A stretch of 46,791 bases of DNA from Phaeoceros laevis. Lineage: Eukaryota; Anthocerotophyta; Anthocerotopsida; Notothyladales. The stretch spans positions 30,758 to 77,548 of the forward strand of contig JBNGIQ010008849.1 in assembly GCA_049999765.1 (NCBI GenBank), given 5' to 3'. Every line of letters begins with the position of its first letter. Position 1 is the stretch's first letter. Shown here piece by piece: positions 1 to 9,976 of the stretch. A program made the position numbers and the translations under genes. The notes beneath the pieces are model-generated. The model was given only the letters and a program-made list of their open reading frames with translations. It searched no databases and was not told where the DNA came from.

Positions 1-489
1 CTATTCTGCATCTTTTGGAAATTTGGAACCTTCACTTTTCGGTTGGACAGCTTTCGATCTCAAGAAGTGTCATCGCTCTAGTTCAGTAGACTTGCCACTG
101 CGCGCCTCACCTGCCAGCCTGCAGTGAAGAGGGGTTTCATGTAAAAGCAGAATATTACAAACCTCACATGATCAGAATATCCGATCACATGATCAGACTA
201 TACGATGACGTCCTGTAGCCAGAATGAAATGCAGAGCTACTGAACAAGCTACCGAATATAAAAAACATCATGGCACCCTACGCGAGCAGATCGCAAGCTG
301 CCCACCCAGCAAGGTGCTGTTCGTTTCGCGATGTCAAAGGGGGCCCCAATTGCAACCTAAGACTCCAAAGAGATGTTAACTACCCGAAGTCTGATATGTA
401 CATGCGCATGACTAACGGCACATGGCTGTTGTACAGAAAGACACTCTGACAGGCTGTTGCAAGATATATCTACAAACCGAAACTCGGCT
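1..489. other. non-coding flank downstream of RING gene
   Basis: I see no convincing coding exon here. It lies 3' of the minus-strand RING gene, so its right part probably contains that gene's 3' UTR. The only structure I can point to is a pair of 21-bp direct repeats, listed separately. Confidence 0.5.
164..205. repeat. two tandem copies of a 21-bp unit
   Basis: The unit tcacatgatcagaatatccga (21 bp, 164-184) recurs immediately at 185-205 with two substitutions. Each copy contains the palindrome tgatca. Function unknown; it could be ordinary slippage. Confidence 0.8.
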
Positions 490-1830
490 TCATCCACTGC
501 CTTGCCCACCCTTGGCAGCTACAGCCTTGTCTGCTGCCTGGCGTTTTTCAGCACGCTTAGCACGCCTGCCAGCCTTCTCCTTCACAGGCCCTTTTCCCTT
601 CCCCAACCTGGAAGAAGACACGGCACCCTCGCACTCATCAAGATCGAGGGCTGAGACTTGCCGCACACTTACTGGCCTAGCCTCCCTTCGACCGCCCCGA
701 ACATATCCATTGTCACCCCAGCGTCTATTACCAATGCGGACGTTGGAACTGTAATAGTACTCCTCAAAACCATCATCCTCATCATGGTACTCCTCAGGCT
801 CTTCAACCTCCAGCCACGGAACCCCCTTGAACCAAGGAGCTCGAAGGAGAAGGCACACACTCTCCGGTAATAAGTAATCATGAATGCTATATAAGACACA
901 CAATCCAAGATTTAAGAAATTCCACTTAGGGCCAGAAATCTGGCACCAAGTTTTCGGCGTAAGTAACACTATGCTCAAAGCAAATTGCTTCAAAAAAATC
1001 CATCATCACAAATCCATATTGCAAATGCCAAAACACCCCCAGTCTCACAATGGATGCATTCCAGAAGAAAGGATATTCAAGCTTCCTTTCTCATGTATCA
1101 CGGTTATATCAAATATACAGAACAGAACTGGATGGTACCTGCCATCAATCGACTTGTACACATAGACAAAGGTGAAAGGAACTCTGCACTGTGGGCACCA
1201 AGGTTCAGGTTTATACGAAGCCCAGCGCAGAATGCATGTCACACTGCAGGCGAACAAAGTGTATCACGTCAAGCCACAGGACAAATCTTACATGGTAAAA
1301 AGCTAAGATACTAACGCCAAGGCCCTTGCAACTAGACTGCCAGCCTATGAGATAGCTAGTTCAAGGGAAACACCAATATGACAACAAACTGACCAATATG
1401 AATGATCACAACCCTTTATTTGAGCTGTCTCCTCAACTGCTATTTTCTCCCGGCAGATGGCACAGATCCAGTCCTCCACAGGGTCGAAGCCATACGCAGA
1501 GCCTTCTTGTTCCTTTTTAAGAAGACCAACGGTGAACCTTACAAACAAGTAAATAAGCACACGCAAGAAACAATATGCCTTCCCAATCTAATACTAGAAA
1601 AACAATGAGCGAGAATGTACCCTGCAGGACGATGATGCAGATGTGCCTTCGGAGCTCCCATTAACAGAGGCTAGATCCAAGCTTTTCCCAGTATCGCCCA
1701 AATTCAATAATGGCAACCCTTGCACGACAGCTGACATTTCATCACCTGCTTTTAAAGCACTGCAGGAAGGGTCACATGGTGTCTCGGACACTTCACACTT
1801 CGTAGCCACTTCGGTTTCTGACTCCGCCAT
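490..1830 (-). CDS. C3HC4 RING finger protein (probable E3 ubiquitin ligase)
   Basis: Four exons join in phase: 1830-1621, 1512-1394, 1243-1139 and 886-490, giving about 276 residues. The second and third exons together build a complete RING with zinc ligands C87, C90, C105, H107, C110, C113, C126 and C129. The last exon carries the stretch SIHDYLLPESVCLLLRAPWF, an acidic EDDGFEEYYY patch and the conserved RIGNRRWGDNGYVRGGRREA, then a Lys/Arg/Ala-rich tail. As I remember it, this combination characterises a small family of plant RING/U-box proteins of unknown substrate. The RING predicts E3 activity with an E2 partner. The start is the first ATG in the frame, and the open frame runs further upstream without an ATG. 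The acceptor of exon 2 is the least certain junction. The gene is divergent from VPS51. Confidence 0.85.
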
Positions 1831-3232
1831 TATGAGGGAGTCCTCTACTTCCTCGGCTTCAATTGATAAGATCGGAGTCAAGCTCAAGCTGGAAAGTACA
1901 GGCAGGAGGAGGACAGGTGAGCTTTCCGAGTTCAACTCCTCCCTGTTGACCTCTTCGTGCGTTCAACTCCAACAACAACGTGACTCCGTCCACCAAAGTC
2001 CCAACAGCCTTGAACCAGACTACAGAATGCAGTTGATAAACCTTCGACGCCTTCACTCTCGGAACAAAATGATATCTTGAAAAAATTCAACCGCCACCGC
2101 TTTCGCTAACTTCGAAATGAGGTGTGGGTCTGTTCACCTGCTTCCCGGCCGTCCGCTTGAGACGCAACTCCACATTCAAATCGTCAGGACCTACTACAGA
2201 AGCAGCTAAGCTGGCCTGGGTCACACCGACCAAAGCCAAGGAAGAAAGGTAGGAGAGCATGGCCGGCTTCTAGAAAGAACCGTCCCCCACGGAGAAACTG
2301 GTCTGCATCATCTCGTCTTTTGTTGCGGCTGAGGGGTGCCTAAGAGAGAGTCGCGGAGCAAACGTCGATGCTCGCAAGAACTTGGCCCAAAATGATTGAT
2401 TCACGCAATACCTCGTCCCTGGACTGGTGACAGCAGTCTTCCGATGCCACCAGAGCTAAGCCGAAACGGCCTTCGCGCAAGGGCCCTGCTTGAGAATCTC
2501 CCACCAACTCAGCCAGAAGATTCACAGCAGTATGACGGAACAGATTTTACGATCCAATGCAACTCTCTCTCACGCAACCCTAGGACCACACGGGATTTGG
2601 TCGGTAAGAATTGTCGTCGGCAACCAATTTGCTGACTCAAATCTTGACGGGACTGGCAGAAGTGTAGCCACTGAACCAACACGACATAAGGAGAAACACT
2701 CCCCTCAACTGAAACCACAACAACCAAGAGCAAACCCATCATGCCGACTAAAACAAACCAAAGCAAACCAAAGCAAACCAGGAGAAAGAAATTTCACCAG
2801 TTTCCAATATCCAAACCGTGAGGAGCGATGGGAGTCTAACTCATGGAGGCTGTCAGGCAGGGGTTGTTGCACGGCTGGAAAAACAAACGACTTGCCTCAG
2901 TCATGAGAATTCTCAACCATGGCCTTGCATGCCGACTGCCAACAGTTGGTAGTAGGAAGGCCCTTCGTACTGCTGCCGCTCTTGATCGTCAACGGTGTCT
3001 GCAGATGCGGTGCAGCCTCCAGATACGCTGCACAAGGGAAAGTGATACGGTACCCTTCGCTTGCGACGAACAGGGCCACGTTCTTACGCAAATGACACAT
3101 CAGCTGCTTACAGTTTTTTCCTGGGATGATTATTCCCGGTTAAACTTTTTTCTGTCAGTCGAAAGTCTGCACTACTAGACTCTGAGAGACAGATCGCTGA
3201 GAGACAGGTTGGGAACAGGCCGCTCCAGAGCG
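1831..3232. promoter_or_regulatory. divergent intergenic region between RING gene and VPS51
   Basis: About 1.4 kb separates the starts of two genes transcribed away from each other, so it should hold both promoters and both 5' UTRs. No exon could be supported. It includes three copies of a 10-bp repeat at 2751-2780. No clear TATA box could be assigned to either gene. Confidence 0.45.
2751..2780. repeat. 3 x 10-bp tandem repeat
   Basis: The unit aaagcaaacc (first copy aaacaaacca in this phase) repeats three times in the divergent promoter region. Simple-sequence expansion is the most likely origin. Confidence 0.75.
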
Positions 3233-6200
3233 ATGGCGGAGGACTTAGACGAAAAGGCCAAGCGTGTCCGCAGCCTCCTTTCCAGCTTCTACGGCAGCGG
3301 GGAGGGTGGCCCGGACTCCCCAGGAAGCACGAGCATTTATTCGCCTAATGGCGTGCCTATCTCCCCCGCTAGGCGCGATACACTTGTCACAATCAACATG
3401 AAGGACTTCGATCTTCAACGCTACATGGCCTCTCTGGTAAAGTTCCTGCTCTGATACTACAGCTACCTTAGATCTGTTAGCTGCGTAATCATTTCGACGT
3501 AGGGGACAGGGGAGGACTTTGGAGACCTCAGGTTTGGAAACCTATCGTAAACAACCGGTTGCAAAATTTGGAGTCTGTTTCCACGCTTCTGTTGAGTCAT
3601 CAATTTTGGAAGCATCTCTGTCAGTATATACTGTTTTCACCCTTCAAGCAGGAAGCCCGAAGGTAGGGCCATTGTAACTTTCTCGACTCTTGTAGCTCGT
3701 CTATCCAGACTCAGATTTGAGGACAATTTTTGTGATGAATCGTTCTATCCGTCTCCACTTTGCTTCTGAGCAATGCTCTCACTCAGCCAGCCAGTGATTG
3801 CCGAAACTTGTGGGCACATGTAGTGAGGATATCTAAGTCGCTGCTACTCTTAATTTGAGAATTGGCCGTGAAGTGGGTTTCAATTGTCATTCATCTTGAT
3901 ACGCTGGTCCGCAACTGTGACATCAGATTCGTCGGACAAGTTTAGATGGCCTCCTGCATAAGCATGTTGAAATGGCGGCGGAGATAAAAAATCTGGACAG
4001 CGATATGCAGATGTTGGTCTATGAGAACTACAACAAGTTCATCAGTGCTACTGATACCATAAGAAGGTACTAGCCCCCATCACCTGAGAGCTCAAGGTTG
4101 GGAGTTATGTGGCTTGATAGCGGAGTTTGTTGCTCATTCTTGTCATTTCTGAATGTGATTCAACTCACTGGGAAACAGCATGAAAGAAAATGTCTCCGGC
4201 ATGGAGTCAAATATGGATCAGTTACTTGAAACAGTCACAGCAGTTCGTGGAAAGAGTGATGGCATAAACTCATCTCTGTTTGACCGGAGAGGGCGTATAG
4301 AGGAGCTCAATGGAACAAGAAGCCTTCTGCGCAAAGTTCAGGTCTTTTTTGCTTACCTCGATAGGTCTTGTCTTGGTATTTTCTTTCCAGTCTGTGAAGT
4401 TTTGATTCAAGTCATTCCTGAACAGTCGCAAATTTGTTCAATCCTTTCTCTGGTACTGGCAGTTTGTGTTTGATCTACCAAAGCGGATGAGAAAATGTAT
4501 CAAGGATGACAATTACAGTAATGCTGTCAACTACTATCTAGGGGCTGCTCCTGTACTGAAGGTACCACATTGATATTTGATGAACCTTTTCCCATGAAAG
4601 TATGTGGTTCATGTCTAGGTTACATGTCACTGACAATGGACTTGCTCTTCTGCTTGTTTTGAGGGCCAATATCTCTCATTGCTGCACTACAGCTTGCCCT
4701 TTTTTGGCATTTCTGATGTGGAAGGGTAGGCGTATGGAACTACATCGTTCAAAGCCTGTAAGGATGAATCCGAGGAGATCATTGCAACAATCACCAAGAG
4801 GTTACAGGTGCTTTGTCAGTAGCAGGTGGCTTGTGTTGTATCATTAGCCGGATTAGTTGCTGATGCTAACATGCAGCCCAGCTCATAAACATGAACATGA
4901 AGGTAGATGGTCCGAAGATCTGTTGGGTCAAACTAGTTGTGCGGTACTGAAGATCTGTTGGATCCATGTTGCAGGTGCAGCTGATGTCAGAACAAGTATC
5001 TCTTGAAACGCGGGCACACGCTGCAACATTGTTGCTGAAACTGGGTTTTTCTGTATGTCCTTCCTCTCAAAGTTAATTAATACTCCAGGACAGTCACCTA
5101 GAAATAGCTTACTTAGCCTGAATGCGGCTGCCACCATGATCTTGGATATACATGGATTGCTGCCAGGTGAACAATTTGGTAGAAGAATTCTTAGGTGCTC
5201 ATTTACCACGTCTTATGGAGCAAGTGCAAGTAGCTGTCCGGAAACCGAGTGTGGGACGGCTCAAAAGTGGACATGATATCGTACAATCTCCCAAAGCTAT
5301 GTTGGAACATCTAAACAAGGTACGTACCTGGGGGCTCTCTTTGATTGGGAGGTTTTGTCGTATGTTGAGGTGTACTGCTTGCTTGGTAATGTCTATAGTT
5401 TGATGAGTTTGAGGTTCTTGGTCTCAGGACTTTATTAAAGACTTTGCAAATTCTGCAACAATTTTCCGTGCGATATTTCCGTCTGAGGAGAAAAGGCTCA
5501 CTGAAGTCGCAACAAAATTGTTTAATGAGTGGGTACCGCCCTAAAGTAGCTAAGTGGATGAATTCTCTAGGTTGCGGGATTTTATCTGAGGCATCAACGC
5601 ATGTGGCAGGACTATGATGTGTTTTTTTCTGATAGTTGTTTCTCTGTTGTGGTCGAAGAGTATTCTGGGTTGTTGAGGTTGTGGTTCGCAGGGCTTGTAT
5701 CGAGGTCAGCTGTGTGCAAGTCCTTATCTTGTAAGTCCGGCTGTTTGGGTTGCTTGGACCAGGTACTTCGCAAATGTGCAGAAGTCATTTCAACCTGAGT
5801 ATGGGGATCCATCAGCTGCAGAGCTTATCGCTGGTCTAAGTGAGTATGTTTGCAGCTTTTAAAAAACAATGATTCCTTGTACAATGTTGGTCTATGTTTG
5901 GAACTGACCCAGGGATTTTGCTGAGTACAGATATTCTGTCAGCAGACGTGGGGAAAATGCACGAGTTGGTGCCTGCTGCTGGTCTTGCTAATCATGCGTC
6001 ACGGGTGGGTTTTGACCCGAGTTCAGATATAATCCTCCATGTATTACTGTCGGGGAATTAACCAGTATTTCTATGCAGGCAGTTGAGGCTGCTATTAAAC
6101 AACATGTGTCTCTCCTCTTTGTTGGATTAAGTCAGCGCATTTTAGGTGAACTGCAGTCTGGGTTTGATCCTCTTGGAAATTTGCAGACTCCTCTCCTGCT

Positions 6201-8228
6201 ATTCCGCCAACTCCAGTGGTAAGACATTTATAACTCCGGATATGTCTATCTTGTGTCCAGGTGCAGTCACAACCAACCCGGCACCACCATATATTCCAAC
6301 AGCTGACAAGCCGAAGCCTTTGCAAGGTGTACTTGCAAACGTTGAAAGCATACTCATGCAAGGCAGCCTTGGAATTTTGAAGGTGGGCCATAACTAGATG
6401 AAAACTTGTCAAGGTGTGTGCTGATATGCCCCAATCTCATTGTTGTGATGCCTGCGTTCCAGGAATTGAAGGAACTTCTTGAAAATGGCGGCGAATTGCT
6501 AGCCAAGTGGAAAGATGTTTACATAGACTTGGTGCAAGCAGGATTCCAGGATTTGTTCACATCTCTTGTGGACCAGTTTCTGATGTTTGCAACAAATGTT
6601 GGGACGGAGAAACACGAGGATAGGTTGCATTCTGGATCCATCACAGGGATCTCATCTGGCCTGGTTTTAACACTGGCTTGTCTCTCAGTTTACGTTGAGC
6701 AGGCTGCTGTTCCCAGCATTACTGAGGTATTCTATGAACTGACCATCTCATGAATAATTGCATCCCAGTTCAGTTTCCCATCGACAGGTGTGATGTTTTG
6801 TATGTTGCATTGCAAGGTCATTGCATCGTCTTTCACTGGTGGTGGTGCTAGGGGCTTCGAAGAACGTCCTGCATTTGTCCCATCTGAAATATGCAGGGCC
6901 TTTCGTTCAACGGGAGAGTGTCTTCTGAACAAGGTGACTTGTTGAAAACTGGCAGCTTATATATGCAATGATAATCAGTGGCAGCTTGATTTATTGATAG
7001 CATACTGGCAATGGCTCATGTCTTTGTGCTCATGGTTTTTGAACTTGGTGACCCAGTATATTGATATACAGGCCCGAAAGCTCTCAAATCTAGTCCGAAA
7101 GAGTGTGGCTACTCCTAATTGGCTGAAGGTTTGTCAGGCTACGATTGGCTTGTGATTAGTCTTCTGTGGTGGTGGTCTCTTGAGCTGTTAAAGTGGTGTG
7201 TTTGCAGTACAAAGAACCAAGAGATGTTCGGATGTTCGTAGATCTGCTGCTACATGAGGTACAAGCATGAAAATGAAGTGTTCTTAGTGGATTGATGTTG
7301 CAAGGAGTCTAATGCTAACATCGCTTGAAGTTGCAGCTCCAGCTTCTGGATGAAGAGGTTCAGCAGCTTCTTGAGCCAGGCACTGCTGTAAGAGCACACC
7401 GGCGCTCAGATAGTGCAGGAAGTGCGAGTTCTACAAGAAGTGGCGTACCCCGAGAGGAGCGGGTGTCTCGTGAACGGGGATCTAACCGGGCACGAAGTCG
7501 ACTTCTTGAAAGAGATGTCGCGAAACTTTTCACACAAAGAGTTGACCTTTTCACAAAACCAGAGTACACGCAAGTAAGAGTACCTAGCTTGTCAACGGGC
7601 TGGCTTCGTATGAGGGGATAGGCTGAGTGAATGGGGCATTGTCTAACAGGTCATGTTTGGGAGCTTGCTTTGGTAGCAGTGGTGAAGTATCTCTTGTCAT
7701 GTTGCAGGCTAGCGTGCTTGGAACTGTTGTAAAGATGGGATTGAAGAGCTTTCAAGAGAATGTCCGGTTGCAGACGTTTAGTAGAAGCGGTTACCAGCAA
7801 ATTCAGCTGGATGCCCAATACCTGAGGGATCCTTTGCAAGATTATGTAGATGAGGATACAGTTGTTAACTTTCTGCTTGATGAAGTGAGTTGATTTGGAG
7901 TGGTGCTGCCATTTTTAGGACGTGCCACTTGCCTGGGCAAGCGTGTTGAAAATTCCCAGCCTTTGCTATGTGTTTCTCATCTGTCATGGGGATGTCTAGG
8001 TGTGCTCTGCTGCAGCAGAACGGTGTATCGATCCAACTGCTCTGGAACCTACAGTGTTGGACAAGCTGATTCAGGCGAAACGGGCCAAAACATCTGCAAA
8101 AGGTGCGAATAAATTGGGGTTGCTCCTCTCGGGACTTGTGGAACAGACTGCAGACTCTGAACTTTGGCACCTGATCTTGTTGATTTGTTTGCACAGGATC
8201 TCTGTCGGCGGCAGCTGCTGACGTGTAG
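3233..8228 (+). CDS. VPS51: VPS51 homolog, GARP/EARP tethering complex subunit
   Basis: Twenty exons join in phase to about 797 residues, close to the plant VPS51 (UNHINGED) length. Exons: 3233-3436, 3927-4066, 4179-4341, 4463-4561, 4730-4807, 4975-5052, 5167-5319, 5428-5528, 5763-5839, 5931-6004, 6079-6145, 6261-6382, 6463-6726, 6817-6933, 7072-7128, 7208-7258, 7337-7573, 7708-7884, 8000-8102, 8197-8228. The N-terminus has the family motif [20 protein letters not shown] followed by [12 protein letters not shown], and then [11 protein letters not shown], which form the helical tethering domain. The C-terminus has [15 protein letters not shown] and [14 protein letters not shown]. In eukaryotes VPS51 bridges VPS52/53/54 (GARP) or VPS50 (EARP) and binds SNAREs to tether endosome-derived vesicles at the trans-Golgi or recycling endosomes. 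The ATG at 3233 precedes the conserved [20 protein letters not shown]. The least certain junction is the donor at 6145/6146. Confidence 0.95.
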
Positions 8229-8500
8229 GGAGTGAGTAGCAAGTCGCGTAGTGGTTCAAACAGACTGGATATCAATCCTTGCTTGCAGGCGTCCTTCAAA
8301 TTCTTGTCTAACAGCAGAAACTCCAGAGCACCTACAAACCAGCGACTCATTGACGAGTTACATGCACGCCAGCATTCATGAATAGGCTTCAGATCGTACA
8401 TTTTACAAGTTTATATTTTACATATATAATCACTTCACATATATATAATAGACCTGAAGTCACAAGCACTATAAATCCTAGTCGTTACTTTTTAACAAGG

Positions 8501-8613
8501 TGAATTGGAAGTTATGCATGGTTCAGAAAACTCCCACGTTCGATGTTAAAGTTAGTTCCTAGATTGGATCTAGAGGATTAGCATTAACTAGATTCCATCT
8601 AGAGGATTAGGCC
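8501..8613 (+). repeat. dispersed repeat, arm A (inverted relative to 14008-14090)
   Basis: This block matches the reverse complement of 14008-14090, sharing aagtt(a/g)tgcatg, actccca(c/t)gtt, gttagttcctagatt and tctagaggattaggcc. Within this arm the tagatt..atctagaggattag segment is itself present twice (8569-8581 and 8588-8610). The two arms flank the trigger-factor gene. It is probably a non-autonomous or decayed mobile-element family. Confidence 0.7.
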
Positions 8614-8750
8614 ATGCTTAGAAGGGGACTCTTGTCTCTAAAGAGGACAATCTCAGACAATTTCAGACGATCTTTGCTTCAATCTTCTTGTAATTGGTTG
8701 TAATCGTGAGGAGCAATAGCTCATGTGCGCGAAGCTTGTATCTTGCTCAG

Positions 8751-8827
8751 TGTCGTGCTGACACACATCTGCCAAGGGCCATCGTACTGCTACATGCTAG
8801 TACATAAGCCATGCTATGCGCATGCTA
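8751..8827 (+). repeat. diverged direct repeat, copy 1
   Basis: It matches 9497-9574 in the same orientation, sharing tgtcgtgct, cttgcc/ctgcca, ggccat, ctgctacatg, tagtacataagccatgct and gcgcatgcta with scattered substitutions. It is an old duplication about 750 bp apart, with the scaffold gap between the copies. Confidence 0.75.
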
Positions 8828-8850
8828 CTTAACGGCAGTTATAGCTTAAG

Positions 8851-8954
8851 TAAAAAGAACAAAATTGAATGACCACTTCGAGAACCTTGTGACCAGTNNN
8901 NNNNNNNTAAAAAGAACAAAATTGAATGACCACTTCGAGAACCTTGTGACCAGT
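8851..8954 (+). repeat. identical 47-bp blocks flanking an N gap
   Basis: Positions 8851-8897 and 8908-8954 are identical 47-mers separated by exactly ten N (8898-8907). This is the signature of two contig ends overlapping by 47 bp that were joined with a fixed-size gap rather than merged. It should not be read as a biological tandem repeat. Confidence 0.9.
8898..8907. other. assembly gap (10 N)
   Basis: Ten unresolved bases, a typical placeholder for an unknown gap size. Because both flanks are the same 47 bp, the true gap length is probably minus 47, and the true sequence would contain the block once. Confidence 0.95.
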
Positions 8955-9456
8955 CAAGGATATTGCGTTTTCGTGTAGGAGGCACTCACTCTCGTAGAAG
9001 CCAGCTAATACTCCACACTGCACACGCACACTCAAGCTCAAACGACAATCTGAAAGCAAGCTCAGCGTGAAGGAGCTGGCGTAGCTTAGATGTATCCAAG
9101 AGTTCAGACATGCGGTCGCTGCTGTGTTTCAGCAGCCTGCCAAAAGAGTTGCAAAAACTAACGGCTGCTGCGCAAGCCCTGCCCTAAGAGTCCATATGCT
9201 GCTGCCCTGTTAGGGCGACGACCCGGTGAGGAGGCGGCCCCTTGGTGGCCCAACGTCTCCCTTTTGCATTCAAGACCGCTTGGCGCCACCATTCTTCCAC
9301 CTCGAAATAGAGTGCTTAGTTATGACTTACCGCTTGGAATAGTATGATTACCAGCAGTAAGTAGAATATCCTGTCAGGCGTAAATCTTAAATAGAGCAAA
9401 ACAATGCTAGCTGTTTTCTAGTGATGCTCAACATGAGCCTACATACCAACGACATG

Positions 9457-9484
9457 TGGCATTACAAGCTTGGCATTACAAGCT
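9457..9484 (+). repeat. 2 x 14-bp tandem repeat
   Basis: The unit tggcattacaagct occurs twice in a row without mismatch. Confidence 0.8.
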
Positions 9485-9496
9485 TGACATGACAGC

Positions 9497-9574
9497 TGTC
9501 GTGCTAGCACAAATCTTGCCAAAGGCCATGGTGCTGCTACATGATAGTACATAAGCCATGCTGTGCGCATGCTA
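9497..9574 (+). repeat. diverged direct repeat, copy 2
   Basis: Partner of 8751-8827; see that entry. It lies about 400 bp upstream of the trigger-factor start codon. Confidence 0.75.
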
Positions 9575-9976
9575 GCATAGTTCGAATCTGTTCGATGTTC
9601 GATAGGGCTCGAGAACACGGGCTATGATTACAAATAGAAATGATTTTTATTTTATTTTTTTGACAGACGAGGAAGGTGCGGAAGAGGGCTGCTCGGCTGC
9701 TCCCTCTGAGTCCCTCATGTCTCCAAAAAAAACAAAATATTCTTTGCAAAAATATTTCACAAATGCACTAAATATAACTCTTGAGACTCAAAATGAGTAC
9801 ACTGGGCAATCGGGCAATCTGGGGATAAAAGCTGTGCGAGGCGGCTGCTGCTGCTCTCATTCGGCCGAAAGGTTTCGCCCGAGCAATAAACACCCATACA
9901 CAGTACGTCGAAAGGGTGGCCTTTGTATTTGGCTAGGCCTTGTATCACCTCGACTTTACAACCGCGGTCAGTGGTC

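Larger units (their letters stand above)
8229..9976. other. repeat-rich spacer between VPS51 and trigger factor
   Basis: No exon was supportable across about 1.7 kb. The left part follows the VPS51 stop and turns AT-rich at 8400-8455. It contains one arm of a dispersed inverted repeat (8501-8613), a duplicated 47-bp block around a scaffold gap, a diverged direct repeat pair (8751-8827 and 9497-9574), and a short 14-bp tandem (9457-9484). The right end, T-rich near 9645-9661, is probably the trigger-factor 5' region. Confidence 0.5.

Noticed and set aside
4882-4902. A 21-nt in-phase microexon (LINMNMK) in VPS51 between perfect splice dinucleotides.
   Set aside because: Joining the flanking exons without it gives a gap-free match to the remembered plant VPS51 sequence; including it would insert seven residues.
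6146-6230. Extension of VPS51 exon 11 to the strong-looking donor at 6219 ([15 protein letters not shown]).
   Set aside because: That extension leaves the next exon in a frame with an early stop; the donor at 6145/6146 keeps the frame open.
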